Part shown: positions 43,560-55,777 of the stretch, piece by piece | Numbering within the stretch: position 1 is the stretch's first letter | How the letters are laid out: each line of letters opens with the position of its first letter | DNA from: Andrena cerasifolii | Lineage: Eukaryota; Arthropoda; Insecta; Hymenoptera; Andrenidae | Direction of reading: 5' to 3' | Assembly (NCBI RefSeq): GCF_050908995.1 | Contig: NC_135119.1 | Coordinates: 2,728,001-2,792,000 of the forward strand | DNA: 64,000 nt | The notes under the pieces: model-generated | What the model was told of the DNA's origin: nothing | The model's input: the letters and a program-made list of their open reading frames with translations, nothing else | Database searches by the model: none | Translations under genes and position numbers: made by a program

Positions 43560-44760
43560 TTAGGAAAGGGTCAACTAGGATACGTAAGATGATGCCAAAC
43601 TTATGTATGACAGAATGGCGTACGAATCGTGGCGCAGCGTTCTATTATCTGTCTCACTTTGTTTCGTAGATCAGTCCTCGATTAGCGCACCTGATGCCGC
43701 TCGGAGCGCCTTCTGCGTGCGAGGCACGTGCTCCGAGCAGTTCCCGGCCGAACGACTCCGCTCATCTCCCTTCTTCCTCCTCTCCAGGTTGTTCTTCCCT
43801 CGCCGCCGATCGGTGGTCCCCTCGCGAGGCACACGGCTGGATGATGTTAACGATCACACAAGTGGAATCTGTATTGATACGCGAGCACCAGTCGGAACGT
43901 CCCGCAAATGACCGCGGTGAATCGTCATTAAAAAGTATCCGTCTCCTCCAGCAAACAGAGATCGAAGGCTCGTGTATATTCAAGGCCACCAACACTCCAA
44001 AAAGGTACGTTACTCGCACGTATCGATAGGAAGAGGGTCCACGACGAGCTCTCCCTTCCGAGGCTGGTCCTGGTCCCTCTGTCCCGGGCCGTAGACTGTC
44101 TGCTGCCTGGAAACCTCGGTATACGGAGTATGCTCCTGCTTCCACCACCACCTCCACCTCTACCGTCCACCTACAACCCCACCTCCGAAGGCACCACTTC
44201 CACCCACCACCACTCGCCACCGATAAACTTCCTACGGGCACCCTCCGACACCCACTTCCCTTGCTTCTCTACCCTCTGCCGCCTGCAGCCCGCACCAGGA
44301 ACCGTCTACCGGCTGGCGCTTGCGCCGACCAAACTGTGCCCTGATGCCCGGGCACTGCTGCTGCCACTGCTACTACCTCTGCTGCTTTCTCGTACCTTCA
44401 CAAATCTCTCCTTCTCCTCCTCCTCCTGCTATTCCTCCCCCAGCCAACCCTCGCTCCAACTATCCCCCTTTATATGCCTCTTTCCCTCTATCGTTTTCTC
44501 TGTCTCTATCTGGGCCTCTCTCTTCCTCACCAGCCCCCTTTCATTCTTCGTTTCTTTCTCTATCAGAGGATGTCCGTGCTTCAACCCCTCTTCCAACCCC
44601 TGCGTTTCGTCTTTCTTCTTCTTGGGATGCTTCGTAGCTAGAAGCCATCGCTAGCCTCCGTTTCTCTTCAAGCTCATGCCGTTTGAGTTCCTGTTTCTTT
44701 CTCCGTTACAGCTGCTTGGTCGACTGCTTCGTCGCATCCCTCTTGCTTGCTTCTAGATGT
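43560..44760 (-). promoter_or_regulatory. GC- and pyrimidine-rich tract upstream of the exon (putative 5' UTR/promoter)
   Basis: Immediately upstream of the signal-peptide exon lies about 1.2 kb with markedly higher GC and many CpGs (43680-44100). It is followed by strongly C/T-rich sequence on the plus strand (44140-44640), with CCACCACCACCTCCACC and TCTCCTTCTCCTCC runs. On the gene's strand this is purine-rich. Long ORFs on both strands (43762-44241 minus, 44130-44654 plus) look like by-products of the biased composition. No TATA box or initiator can be fixed by eye. Confidence 0.4.
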
Positions 44761-46301
44761 CCCTGGTACCAGGTAACGAGTTTCGTTAGAGCAACTTGCA
44801 GGGCATCGTAATCGGTGACATCGCGTGCCTATGACGCTGGTTAATTTTGATGGAGGTGCGGAGAAAGATATCCTAGGGAAATTCCGTTACGTTTTCGTCC
44901 TGGCAAAGTTCGAGAGCTGAGGAATAACTATTCATACCAGCAAACGATTTATCACGAGCTCGAGGAAAGGGAGATTTCCGCGTATATACTAAACAGTGTT
45001 TCGTTAGTTATTGATTTGCAATAAATTATGATCGCAAATGTAGGAAAACTCTAACGAGCTAATATATTTCTTCTGAATAATTTATTATTCGATGTATCAT
45101 AAATACTCGCGGATATCGCTTCGATTACAATTGCAAATACATTGTTATCCTTAGGAATGAACGTTGGTAGAGTGTCTGTAAGAAACACGCGGCTTCGGCA
45201 GTCTCAGAATGGATGTTAAAAATATGACGGATCCAATAAACATTGATGGATAAATATTCCGGTGGTAAATCAAATATATTTCATTGAAATATTATTCATT
45301 TTCCCATCAAATTTATGTTCACTTTTCATTCGTCATATCCCCGAATCACGTCTGTCCTTTTCTCCCTGGCGCAGAGGTTAGATGGCTTGTTCTGTTTCTA
45401 GACACGAGATAACGAGTTTCGTTGCGACAATTCCACGCATCTAAGAAGATCACGACCTACTACCGTGGAACTACGCGACGAGCACGAAGAAAACGATGTA
45501 GACGGTGGGTTGGAGCAGTCTGAGCTGACGTTATGAGAATACGAGAGGTGGAATTTAGAATGATGGAAGTGATTGTTCCAAAATTATGAGGTACGATCTC
45601 TATCATCGTTAGCAAGTCCAGATGTCTGCGATTTGTAGTACGGACTAGGAAGAACAGGTAATTAACCTTGAGCTAATACCTTGACCAGGGTGTTTGCCTA
45701 TGTGTATGATAATTTCAACAAGATAAGTTCTATTAATTTTAGATTGGAATTAAAGTAAGCACGTTTTAAACTCTTCCTTATTTCTTTCCAATATTTCTTC
45801 ACTACTTTGCGTTCTTAATTCATACATGACCGTTTTAATTGTTCTGCTATTTATTATGATTTAAATTTCTAGCTGGTTATAGACACTAAATTTATAGTCA
45901 AGCAATTTTAAGTTTCTGTTGTAAACTTCTTCTTCTCTTTGATTTATTTTTTTTTTTCAGATTTTTCCCCCCTCTGCCTTCCTCTACGCGCACACGCATG
46001 AGCATTACAAGACAACTGTGTAATATTTACAAACTTTATAATTTTATTGAAAAATTTGAACATATATTATATTTAAACCTGGACGTGTTTTTATATTGAA
46101 GCACTTTATCTTGATTTTTAAAAAAGGCGCGTGATCTGAAAATGTCTACGCTTCTTCCCTTTAACCTAATCTCAAACATGTAATAAACTGTCACGTTCTA
46201 TTCCGTAATTTTAATTTTATGCGTCAAATTTTGCAGCACTTCTCTTGTAAACGAATAGAAGGAGCCAACTTATCATAAAAAATTGATTATTTAAGTATTA
46301 A
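44761..46301. other. Low-repeat region upstream of the host exon
   Basis: No repeat partner, TIR or coding domain was found. Composition grades from GC-richer (to about 45650) into ordinary AT-rich DNA. It may include distal promoter or an upstream non-coding exon; nothing in the sequence proves it. Confidence 0.3.
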
Positions 46302-47436
46302 CCCTTTCGCTACGAGCGCCGACTATAATCGGCACTAGTGCTCCTTCTCGAGAATGCTTTCTGGAGAATTTCTCGAGAAATTTTATAATTGCTTATTTCT
46401 TATTTCTCGAGAAATACTATAATTTCTCGAGAAATACTATAATTTCTTGAGAAATACTATAATTTCTCGAGAAATACTATAATTTCTCGAGAAACTTAAG
46501 TCTAGGAAAAATATTATAAATCTGATTTATTTTCGTAAATGAATGTATTACTAGTTAATCGCGAACGTATAAACACATCTACAATTTATAATACATCTTA
46601 TTAATAACATTAGAACCTATATGAATTTCAATAGAAAACCACAGTACAGAAGATTCGATATTATTAACTGCTGAAGGTGCTCTTAAATTGTTGTTTAAAA
46701 ATTTAGAAAAATTGTATACTGAATTAAGTACCTAACGAGTTTCTTGTGGCTATTAAAGAAGAAATATTGAAAAGAGGAGATAACACTATTGTACCCCGTA
46801 TAAATTTTTGCATGATCCAGAATTTCTTCCAAAAGTGTCAAAAGACGCATTTTTTCATTTAACAGCCAATATAAATATTTCTGAAACGTCAAAATATAAC
46901 AATAACAGATTTTGCTACAAAAAATAGATTCGCTGACGCTACGTTAGACGCATTGTGCTATTTAAAAATAAATTTTAAAACCAAAAAGGAATGTTTCGCT
47001 TTGTACAAATTTTGTATTAAATAAATAAATTCACCAATTATATTTAATACCTACTTTTTCATTTACACAAGTTTTGTATAAATTAGACAGGAATAATCAT
47101 TTAGTTAAAGTTTTCTTGTGTTTTTGATCAAAATTATCAACATTATTCCACAAATATCATTTTTGCAATATTTTTTTCAATTTTTCGAGAACTCTCGAGA
47201 ATTCTCAAGAAATATCATCTCATTTCTGATTTCTCGAGAAACAAAAAATATCGAGAAATCAGGAACACTAATCGGCACCCACGCGACGACCCGCGTGTAC
47301 GAGCGCCGACTTTAGTCGGCGTCAGGGAACGAGCTGCGGATCCTAGCGTCGACTTTAGTCAGCATCTTAAGTAGTTTAAAAAAAAAATATTTAGAAAAAA
47401 GCACTTTCGCGGAAATTGTACGCCGTAGCGAAAGGA
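46302..47436. mobile_element. 1135-bp TTAA element with CCCTTTCGCTACG ends
   Basis: TTAA is at 46298-46301 and 47437-47440. The left end is CCCTTTCGCTACGAGCGCCG and the right inverse is TCCTTTCGCTACGGCG. Just inside, GCGCCGACTATAATCGGC and copies of GCGCCGACTTTAGTCGGC at 47303 add palindromic subterminal repeats. The CCCTTT start and TTAA target fit piggyBac. The interior holds a minisatellite and AT-rich DNA without a transposase. Confidence 0.85.
46385..46495 (+). repeat. 20-bp minisatellite with CTCGAG core
   Basis: About five units of TTTCTCGAGAAATACTATAA run in tandem, each containing the palindrome TTTCTCGAGAAA. Looser copies of TTCTCGAGAA also occur at 46352, 47195 and 47241 within the same TTAA element, so the motif has spread inside it. 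Confidence 0.85.
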
Positions 47437-48159
47437 TTAAGAAATATACATGTGCGCGCATTAATCAATAAACGAATAAGCACGACTTCAAAGTGCTTTG
47501 TGACAGTATGGCTATGACAAATTGTTTCCCTTCACATTCCATCTGTAATAACTAAATACAAATATTCGCTTTTAATGTTGCATTTAAACCATAAAGCAAT
47601 TGTTTTTTCTAAACTTTCGATTCTTGGTTTATCCAATTATTTTTCAACGTCTTTCACGTTCGCGGACAGGTTAACGGCCTGATTTTAGTGAAATCTTCGA
47701 GCTTCCTGCTCTCCCGCTGAAAATCCAATTTCTGACGCAGGTAAAGGCAGCTGGATTATGTAAATGAATATAATTAACACTGTAATTAAGATTTATATGG
47801 CCTGCTTGGAGCCAGCAATCATTTTCTTTCGTCCTCCGAAAATGGTACCAATAACACCATGCCATTGAAAAGTTTGTAAACTTTATCACAGCTCTAGATA
47901 CCTGTGCGTAATTACCTAAATCAAGTACCTGGAAGAAATCGTGGGATCGATTAATAATTATTCGTACCGTTGTCTTTAAATATTACAAATCCAGCTGTAC
48001 TTTATGATTCATACTTCAATATAATTTTGTTTATTATTTACATATCGTTAAAGCGGTGATATCGTAATTATAGAAAGTTCTGTGGTAAAGCCGGACGTTA
48101 TATTGTTCATATATTATTTACCTAGAAATTGTATATTCCCAGTTTCGGTTATAAAAATA

Positions 48160-48372
48160 CTAGATTTACTACTCGGCTTCGCCCAAAATTTAGACTCTGA
48201 TTTTATAAAAAAAAAATGTTTTATTTATTAATTTTTTTTTTGCGAAAATTGTCACATTCATCTGGATTAGCTAGAGATAATGAGCTGGGGCACATTTCTT
48301 GACCCCAGAGTTTACCATTCGAATGTTTTTAGGCGACAAACACACAAATACTTTCTGCTTTATATATTAGGA
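48160..48372 (-). mobile_element. 213-bp non-autonomous Helitron
   Basis: On the minus strand it starts TCCTAATATATAAAGCAG. It ends with the short hairpin GGGCGAAGCC, about 14 bases of AT-rich spacer and then CTAG. The base before TC is A and the base after CTAG is T, the A/T insertion site of Helitrons. There are no inverted repeats and no target duplication, as expected. No coding capacity. Confidence 0.8.
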
Positions 48373-48426
48373 TATTGTCAGCGTCGAAGGATCAGCAGTA
48401 ATATAATATGCTATTAGAGATTATAG

Positions 48427-48934
48427 ATCATGAATTTGTACCATTAAGAGTAATAAGCAACACCAAAATTAATGTTTTTCAAATTATTGCAAAGTGCAAG
48501 AAGAATTTTTTAATAGCAAAAACCAAAATGGTGTGAAATTGATACAATGTAAGTGCAAATACAAAAGCAAGGAGAATTCCAGTGAAGATGACAAAAAATA
48601 TGATAGTGCTACATTTACAAAATTTCTTAAAGTAGGCTTTGGTATAATAATTGTTTTGATATATATATATAGGCTTTGGTATAATAATTGTTTATATATA
48701 TATCAAAACAATTATTATACCAAAGCCTACTTTACGAAATTTTGTAAATGTAGCACTATCATATTTTTTGTCATCTTCACTGGAATTCTTCTTGCTTTTG
48801 TATTTGCACTTACATTGTATCAATTTCACTCAATTTTGGTTTTTGCTATTAAAAAATTCTTCTTTCACTTTGCAATAATTTGAAAAACATTAATTTTGGT
48901 GTTGCTTATTACTTTTAATAGTACAAATTCATGA
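48427..48934. repeat. Near-perfect 508-bp palindrome
   Basis: The left arm starting ATCATGAATTTGTACCATTA and the right arm ending with its complement pair almost without interruption for about 230 bases each. They surround a short TATATATA centre near 48690. The 129-codon ORF across it is read through both arms and is an artefact. A transcript in either direction would form a long hairpin. Confidence 0.9.
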
Positions 48935-49600
48935 TATATGTATATATATATTTTATATTTTCTTATATATGATAATTATATAAAAAAATAAGTCAGTCTT
49001 ATAAAAATTTCCAAACAGAACCCTGGTGTATTTCATCAGTTTCTCGATTTTTGTTGCGGTAACGAAGTTAATATTTCCGATAAACTTCGTATTGTGCATT
49101 TATGAATTTCATACTTCCCTTGAGACCATGTTTTATGAAATGGTTAAACAGTTTCTCGTTATACGAATTTAGAAATATCTCGACCTAGAAAGATTGATAA
49201 AAGAATCAGGAATTCTTCCATTACCTTTTAATTACTTTTCTTATTATTATTTCGTCATTGATATTTAAGTTGAATAATAAAAAGGAATTTAGCTTAATAT
49301 TCTTAGCTCTAACAATATTAACAAAAAGTAACAGAGAGGAAATATACGACACAGTTTAACAAATTTGTGAGGTGCAATACGTTCTGTTTTACACCGTTAG
49401 ATTACATTACTTTTACAATGAAGAATAATGTGTGTTATGTAATTCTGTATATAATCAGTAGCAGAGAATTAAAATATTACGTTTTGCATATTTCGTGCAT
49501 ATTTGCTTTCTGCGAATGTCTTGTAAAAAAAATTATTTACGGTAGATATATCCAAGGTGCCCAAGTAACAGAAATTACACTGTCCAACAGCCATTTTGGT

Positions 49601-50553
49601 CTGTAAAATTCAATAGCCGTGTCTTATAGATTTTTGTGCGCTGAAAACGAATCCGCAAACCGTTTGTCGCCATCACCCTCAGTTTTCGAGAAATTCGCTT
49701 TTGAAAAAAAACTGCAAATTTTCAACTTTGAACATTTTTTGTGTCGAAACAGTAATAGCGATATAAGTTACTGGCGCGTTATGAACATTTAAATATGTTT
49801 AAACAACGATCAAAGGGAAAAGAAAACCCGAAATGCCCCACTTTTACAGATATCCTTAAATTTATTTCCAAAACTAAGGGTCTAGGAGAAAATCTGACTA
49901 CTCCATGCGACGCGGCAGACATTTTTCCTTCGGAAAGCATCGACAGAAGTGGTAAGACACATTTTGTTTTCAATACAGAAGCGAAATAGTTTGGCAAAAC
50001 GTGCGGCGTCGACAGTGGTACTCAACGGCGGCGTGCGATACACTGCCGCTCAGCGTCACACAATCGCTTAACGCGCGTGACTACCACTGTCGGCGCCGCA
50101 CGTTTTGCCAAACTCTTTCGCTTCTGTATTGAAAACAAAACATGACTTACCACTTCTGTTGGTGGTCTCCGAAAGAAAAATTTCTGCTGCATCGTGTGGA
50201 GTAGTTAATTTTTCTCCTAGACCCTTAGTTTTTAAAATATATAGCAAGAAATCTGCAAAAATTGGTGCATTTCGGGTGTCCTTTTCCCTTTGATCGTTGT
50301 TTAAACATATTTAAATGCTTATAATTCAATAATAACTTATATCGTTGTGTTCGCGGGGGTTCATAGAATAATTTGACAGACCATACAACCGATTAACTAT
50401 TATTGTTTCAACACAAAAGATGTTCAAATGTGAAAATTTGCATTTTTTTTCAAAATCGAATTTCTCGAAAACTGAGGGTGGTGGCGATAAAAGGTTTGCA
50501 GCTTCTTTTGCAGCGCACAAAAATCTATAAGAAGCGGCTATTGAATCTTACAG
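49601..50553. repeat. 950-bp palindrome with GC-rich centre
   Basis: Inverted arms of roughly 430 bases run from CTGTAAAATTCAATAGCC on the left to its complement on the right. Weaker pairing may extend to CACTGTCC at 49578 and its complement at 50587. The centre (49998-50115) is GC-rich, bounded by AAAACGTGCGGCG and its complement. Arm identity is lower than in the neighbouring 48.4-kb palindrome, indicating greater age. ORFs are repeated in both arms and are not genes. Confidence 0.8.
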
Positions 50554-50604
50554 AACAGAAAAAAAGTTTAATTTTAATGGACAGCGTTAACAACAAGTGT
50601 ATTT

Positions 50605-52025
50605 CGAGACGCGGCAGCGTCTCGACGCCAAGTACATGTTTCGACACCCTGTATATGTCGACTGTCGTTGCTACGTATCTTTTACTCGAAACACGGCTAT
50701 TCCAGCCTTACTGAAACTTATTTCATTAATATCTCATCACGCCTGCAATATTTTCTAAATTTAAATGCATTTTTCTTGTGTAAACCCCATATAAGCTTTC
50801 GAATAGGACCAAATTCAATAAAATCGTTCCACGCATGACAGAGATATCGTAATATCGTGGTAAGATTTTTATTAAATTATTTTATTCAGCTTCGATCCTC
50901 TGTATGTTTGTATGTATGGTTCAAATTTGGCAACTCAAATTTAACCCACTTCCACCAATCCGATTGTCTCGAAACTTTGCATGCGTGCGTAGTTTGGACG
51001 ACAATACAATATTTAAAAAACAAATTAACCCTGAGGAGGTGAAAAATTACTCAGTCATCAATAAATATAACCCATATCCAGAAATCCGAATCACTTCGAA
51101 ATCAGCCACTCGCGTTCTTTACGAAAACGACAAAGAGCCGCTGCGTTCGGTACATACGCTACTCGCATCGCGATTACCGAAAATACACAATTTATCGAGA
51201 AATGATCCGTCACGTATGTACGAATAGTAAAACTAAAACTTTGCAGGCGTTCTAAGTATATCACCATCGAAATTGTAGTACAAGAAAAAAATTATTTTCT
51301 AGTGACTTTAGCACTATAGCGTTTAAGCAAACTATTAATCTGTGTAGAGCAATAAAAGATATTTTTAAAGAAGTTTAGTTGCGAAATGTATATCCATAAA
51401 ACCTAAAAACTAGAAAATAAAATATATAAAAAAAAAATTTATGTTAAACGATTTTATTAAAAATGCACTTACAACTTAATTAAAATGCACTAAAAACTAA
51501 AAAATAATTATTTTCTTGTACTACAATTTTGATGGTGTTAAATATCACTTTAAATAATTCACTTAAATAAAATCGTGGGGCACGATATTTCATAAGAAGA
51601 TATGAATCACTTTAATACTTCAACTTCTGTTTGCACATGGTGCCCCACGATTTTATTTAAAGTGATATTGACACCATCAAAGTTGTAGTACAAGAAAATA
51701 ATATTTTTTAGTTTTTAGTGCATTTCAATTTAGTTTTAGTGCATTTTGAATAAAATCGTTTAACATAAATTTTGTTTTATATATCTTTCTTCTTTATATA
51801 TATATATATTTCTTCTTCAAGCCAAATTTTCGTCAATATAATCGTATACGCGTTACACACACACCTTAACCCAAAAGGAACTAATACATGTTTCGTTCGT
51901 CAGTCGCTATCTCCACTATGCAATCTACTCCAAATTTTGACAGCTTACAGACAGGTTATAGCCTGACGAGTGTCAAATAAGGTAAGTTGTCAAAATTTGA
52001 GATGCCACGTGTTTTTACAAATATG
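50605..52025 (+). repeat. Hairpin-ended dispersed repeat, copy 2, interrupted
   Basis: Bases 50605-50870 match 18255-18520; 50945-51060 match 18745-18860 (CCAATCCGATTGTCTCGAAA). Bases 51840-52020 match the 18560-18710 end (ACTATGCAATCTACTCCAAA). The order differs and a palindrome (51437-51771) is inserted, so this is a rearranged or interrupted member. The PyPu-rich leader GTATGTTTGTATG before the 50945 block resembles insect Helitron 5' regions. Confidence 0.5.
51437..51771. repeat. Hairpin element with a third arm copy
   Basis: ATTTATGTTAAACGATTTTA on the left and its complement on the right bound arms of about 150 bases, with GTGGGGCACGAT next to the loop. The arm sequence ATTGTAGTACAAGAAAA also occurs a third time in direct orientation at 51270, so a rearranged second hairpin half lies just upstream. 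Confidence 0.75.
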
Positions 52026-52437
52026 TATCGTTGCACCATTGTATTGCAACCAAAATGCAGTCTCAAGCACAAGGGAAGTTGATCAAATTTGAATTGCGTC
52101 GTGTTTGTATATCATCAAACTGTTTTTTATTTGTAATTAAACCGAGGACTTCATGTATACGTAGATAATCGAAGCGTAAAATGATGCTGTGACCTACGCC
52201 AGGCTATGCGTGTACGCATAATTTTGCAGGAAGGATTTCGTATACATACCTACTTATTCAGTTATTTTGACACATGGACACCTTCGACTAAAACTAAAGA
52301 CCAATATTGTTTGGAATAACAGCCGAATGTTAACTTTTTACAGTCTAACTTATGCGTTCATCAATCGGCCAGAAATCCATTGATAAATATTGCAATACAA
52401 AACTTCCAAATATGAAAAAATATAATAGGGTAGACCG

Positions 52438-53327
52438 GGGGCGGTAGTAACCCTTTGACTTTGGAATACGATTACGCAAAAGCTATTACAGTTACAACAA
52501 CAGTTTTTTTTTACGAAAATGTTACTTACTTATCTGACATTATTTGAGCCACAACAGTTTCGCTGTATGTCAAGTAATATTCCGGTTATTAATAAAAAAT
52601 GTGAAGCGGAGAAAGTGTTACAACCGTCCCTGACACCGGGTCAGTTGTAACACTGCATGGATTCGATAGTAGCACAAATTTAACTTTACAAACTTAAAAT
52701 ATTTATTGATTTTAATTATAATAATAAATGAAAAAAGTAAAATTTATAACCAATTATGCGGTGTCGCCATTGTGGCAGAAATAGAAAACGTTTTGGCTGG
52801 TGCATTCTTCATGTGATGAATCCCTACATTCAGTACATTGCACCCATTTTCATTTCATCTGCTTGTGCTGTGCTATAGGATTCCATGCAAACCAGACAAT
52901 ATTATTAATCTTCTTTGTCACTATTCGGTTCTGTCGCGGCACAACCGACCCCGACTGTCAATGTTACAATCGCCCCCGACCAGGTTTTTGAACTTAAATT
53001 ATAAATTTTTATTAACGAGACACTTAAAAGTGGTAAGTAACGATCAGTATTATTTTAAAAATGGCCAGATTAAATATTAAAAAATAGAGAAAGCAGGTAC
53101 TTGCAAAGGGAGTATTTACATTTCAATTTTAAATCAGCAAGGAAAAGTTACTTTAGGGTATCGAAAAGTTATTTTCTTCACTATGCATGTCTATTGTGTA
53201 TCTATACTGCTATTATATGGATGCGTGTATTCGAAATGTCATTCTTCATCATATATCCAAAATTTGTGTTAATATCTATCATATGTTCTGAGATATTTAA
53301 CGTATTACAATCGCCCCCGGTCTACCC
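52438..53327 (-). mobile_element. pogo-like element relic with C-terminal finger (P3)
   Basis: The inverted ends are GGGTAGACCGGGGGCGGTAG and, inverted on the right, GGGTAGACCGGGGGCGATTG. They are flanked by TA (52436-52437, 53328-53329). On the minus strand at about 52930-52770 a coding remnant reads CLVCMESYSTAQADE, then after a frameshift KWVQCTECRDSSHEEC and FYFCHNGD before a stop. The Cys/His spacing is that of a PHD-like finger found at the C-terminus of pogo-type transposases. It is inserted next to the USP-like pseudogene. The rest of the transposase is deleted. Confidence 0.75.
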
Positions 53328-53540
53328 TATTGTTCATCCATAAGCGAAAACTAATTTTCGACTGAAAAAGCTGATCATATTATAAAAGTCTTTGTGGACC
53401 AATATAAATCGGATCAAAATCAAAACGTAATATCATTACGGCAATTCGCAGGAGAAAAATACTCTAACAATCAGCTACATGATGCAGCTGAGTTTATTAC
53501 CTCTCTTTGTGATCATGAGATCCTTATTAAGAATGCAGTA

Positions 53541-54503
53541 GGGGAGACCGGGTATGGTTGTCACACGGGTAGGTTGTCACAACCGCTATATCAAAGACAC
53601 TATAAACAATAGGAATGTGCTAATAATTCATGGCGATGTAAACATATCGCCGCCTCCTCCCCCATGGCACAAGTCGTAGTCGAGTCGCATGGAGACACAG
53701 TGTGTCAGTGTTTGTTTTCGTGCGCTCGAAGTATTTACGCTGTATTTTCTATCAAGTAAGTACAGGTTATTTCTTAGTATTGACTGTACCATTGTTGCAT
53801 TATTCTCTTAGTTTAGAGTTTTTTCTAACTTACCGTAATGATTTTTTTGCATTTTTTAAACTTTTTAATACATGGATAGAGAGGTGAAATTGTTTGACGG
53901 TTTGGGGCAAGTTGCCACAGAACAATTGGGATTAGGTATTTGCCGCATGTGACAACTAATCCCGGTGTAACTTGCTGTACCTATAATGTGATATTATTTT
54001 CTTGTTTGTTTGGCAACAGTTCGCAATAATAATGCCGCAAACTTATAAGAAGAAGACATCCAGAGGTGAGGTGCTCCCGGAATTAATGTTACGTGCGGCA
54101 AGAGAGGTTAAAAAGGGCAATTACACAATAAGAGGGATTGCAACGGATTATAATATAAATTACCGCACTCTAGCGCGAAATTGTCAGAAATACAATAAAA
54201 AGAGACATTACTTTCCTAATTGAATCGACTTTTTATTCATAAACTTAGCTATCCAAATGTGTGGCAATCAACCCCAGATACTGTGACAACCAACCCGACC
54301 TCGGGGTGTGTTGTCACAAAATAGTTCCTGCAAATTATGTGAATTAACTCCTAATCTCGTTGACAAAATCCACAGGACCAATTTTTTTTATAAAGTCGGA
54401 CGTACGTAGTTTATATTAATCTAAGTTTGAATGAACTTCCCTGCAGCCATAACCGATAAAAAAATGAAAATAAGAAAATGAGACAAACATACGCGGTCTC
54501 CCC
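53541..54503 (+). mobile_element. pogo-like element (P4) inserted in the USP relic
   Basis: Inverted ends GGGGAGACCGGGTATGG and inverse GGGGAGACCGCGTATG are flanked by TA (53539-53540, 54504-54505). Subterminal sequence near the left end repeats the GGTTGTCACA word. It carries an HTH-psq coding segment at 54032-54223 but no DDE domain, so it is internally deleted. Tc1/mariner-type TA target and psq HTH together support pogo. Confidence 0.82.
54032..54223 (+). CDS. psq-type HTH fragment of a pogo-like transposase
   Basis: A 63-codon frame starts MPQTYKKKTSRGEVLPE and continues through LMLRAAREVKKGNYTIRGIA and TDYNINYRTLARNCQKY before a stop. The M-P-x-x-Y-x-x-K start and helix-turn-helix pattern are those of the N-terminal HTH-psq (CENP-B-like) domain of pogo/Tigger transposases, which binds the transposon ends. 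The catalytic DDE part is missing, so at most a DNA-binding peptide could be made. I chose the internal Met at 54032 over the one at 54002 because family members start this way. Confidence 0.75.
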   Translation: MPQTYKKKTSRGEVLPELMLRAAREVKKGNYTIRGIATDYNINYRTLARNCQKYNKKRHYFPN

Positions 54504-54869
54504 TACGACACGAAATTACAACGGTATTAAGATATTTAAAGTGTAATTACACAAGTATATATTATCAGTACAAATTGTGTGGTACATCTTGCACTGCCCA
54601 CGATGTTAAAAAAAATCATTTGAATTTCAAGATATAATAAAACACAATTTCGCAGGATGGAAAAATCTGAAAGATTCTTGCAATAATTGTGATAATTAAA
54701 ATTCAAACACAATGAAGAATATCGATATAACTGCTTCCAAATATATTCTTATTGCAAAATTACATTTGTTCGATCACGACAGTAGTGGAACAACGTAAGT
54801 GGAAAATTTCTACATCAAAGCACTACCTACTACTAAAATACAAATGGTACATGACTGTTATAAACTTAA

Positions 54870-55777
54870 GGGGGAACACCACTGTGACCGCCGGAAAAGT
54901 AAGCCATTTTTAAGATTTTTTTTAGGAATAATTTACAGCTTTCATAGAAAAATTGTATTACCTACCTTTAGTACGCTGTCTTAAGAGACTGTAGGTAAAA
55001 AAATAAATATAAAAACATCCATAAGTTTTAATATATTAATTAATCTTCTAGACCCCCACACGCGAGCTGGTCGAAGGTGTAACTATGGAACAGCATTTTT
55101 GAAACTTTTCTTGTAAAGCACACCATTTTTACAAAAATAATTTGTTTAAGAAATCGGTAAGTACAACGGAAACTACACTCATATAGTTTATAAAAAAAAA
55201 AATTAATTTTGATTTCGGACTTGCTGTTCCATAGTTACACTTTCGACCAGCTCGCGTGGGGGGGTCTAGAAGATTAATTAATATATTAAAATTTATGGAT
55301 GTTTTCCTATTTATTTTTTTTTGTATAGTCTCTTAAGACAGCGTACTAAAGGTAGGTAATAAAAATTTTTTTTAAAAGTGAAAAAAATTATACGTTTTTC
55401 ACATGAAAAAACGAATTTAAACCATTAATTATATACGAATGGGGTATAGGATGGGAAACTGATATGTTACATCGTAGATAATACCATTAAGAATATGCGT
55501 GCCAAGTTTGAACTCAATCGGACAAACAGTTTTGGCGATATTTGATAGATCATCTTTGAAAATGTAGTTTCGAGAAAAACGCAAAAGAAGAAAAGTAGAG
55601 TGGTCGCTACCTGCTGCGGAATATCGACATCCGCGCCTCGTTGAAAGCCTATAACTTGGCTATTTTGGGGAATTTTTGTGTCTACAATGACTTAAATTAT
55701 TCTTAAAACTTCGCGTAATAAGAAAATGCAAAGAAAAAAACATCGTGTTTTCAAAACTTTCAGGGTGGCGTAACCCC
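54870..55777. mobile_element. 908-bp TTAA foldback element in the USP relic
   Basis: TTAA is at 54866-54869 and 55778-55781. The ends are GGGGGAACACCACTGTGACC and, inverted, GGGGTTACGCCACCCTGA. A strong internal hairpin (about 54935-55360) has AATATATTAATTAATCTTCT and GCGAGCTGGTCGAA in both arms. The right third is unpaired and contains CTATAACTTGGCTATTTTGG, similar in style to the A family. Excision rejoins the USP reading frame at YKLKAAIYHH. Confidence 0.82.

Noticed and set aside
44130..44654. Longest plus-strand ORF (174 codons), proline/serine/leucine-rich
   Set aside because: It lies in C/T-biased low-complexity DNA with open frames on both strands and no domain, most likely a by-product of composition in a putative 5' UTR or promoter.
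48494..48883. 129-codon ORF with apparent membrane segments
   Set aside because: It reads straight through both arms of a near-perfect palindrome; the pattern is an artefact of the inverted repeat.
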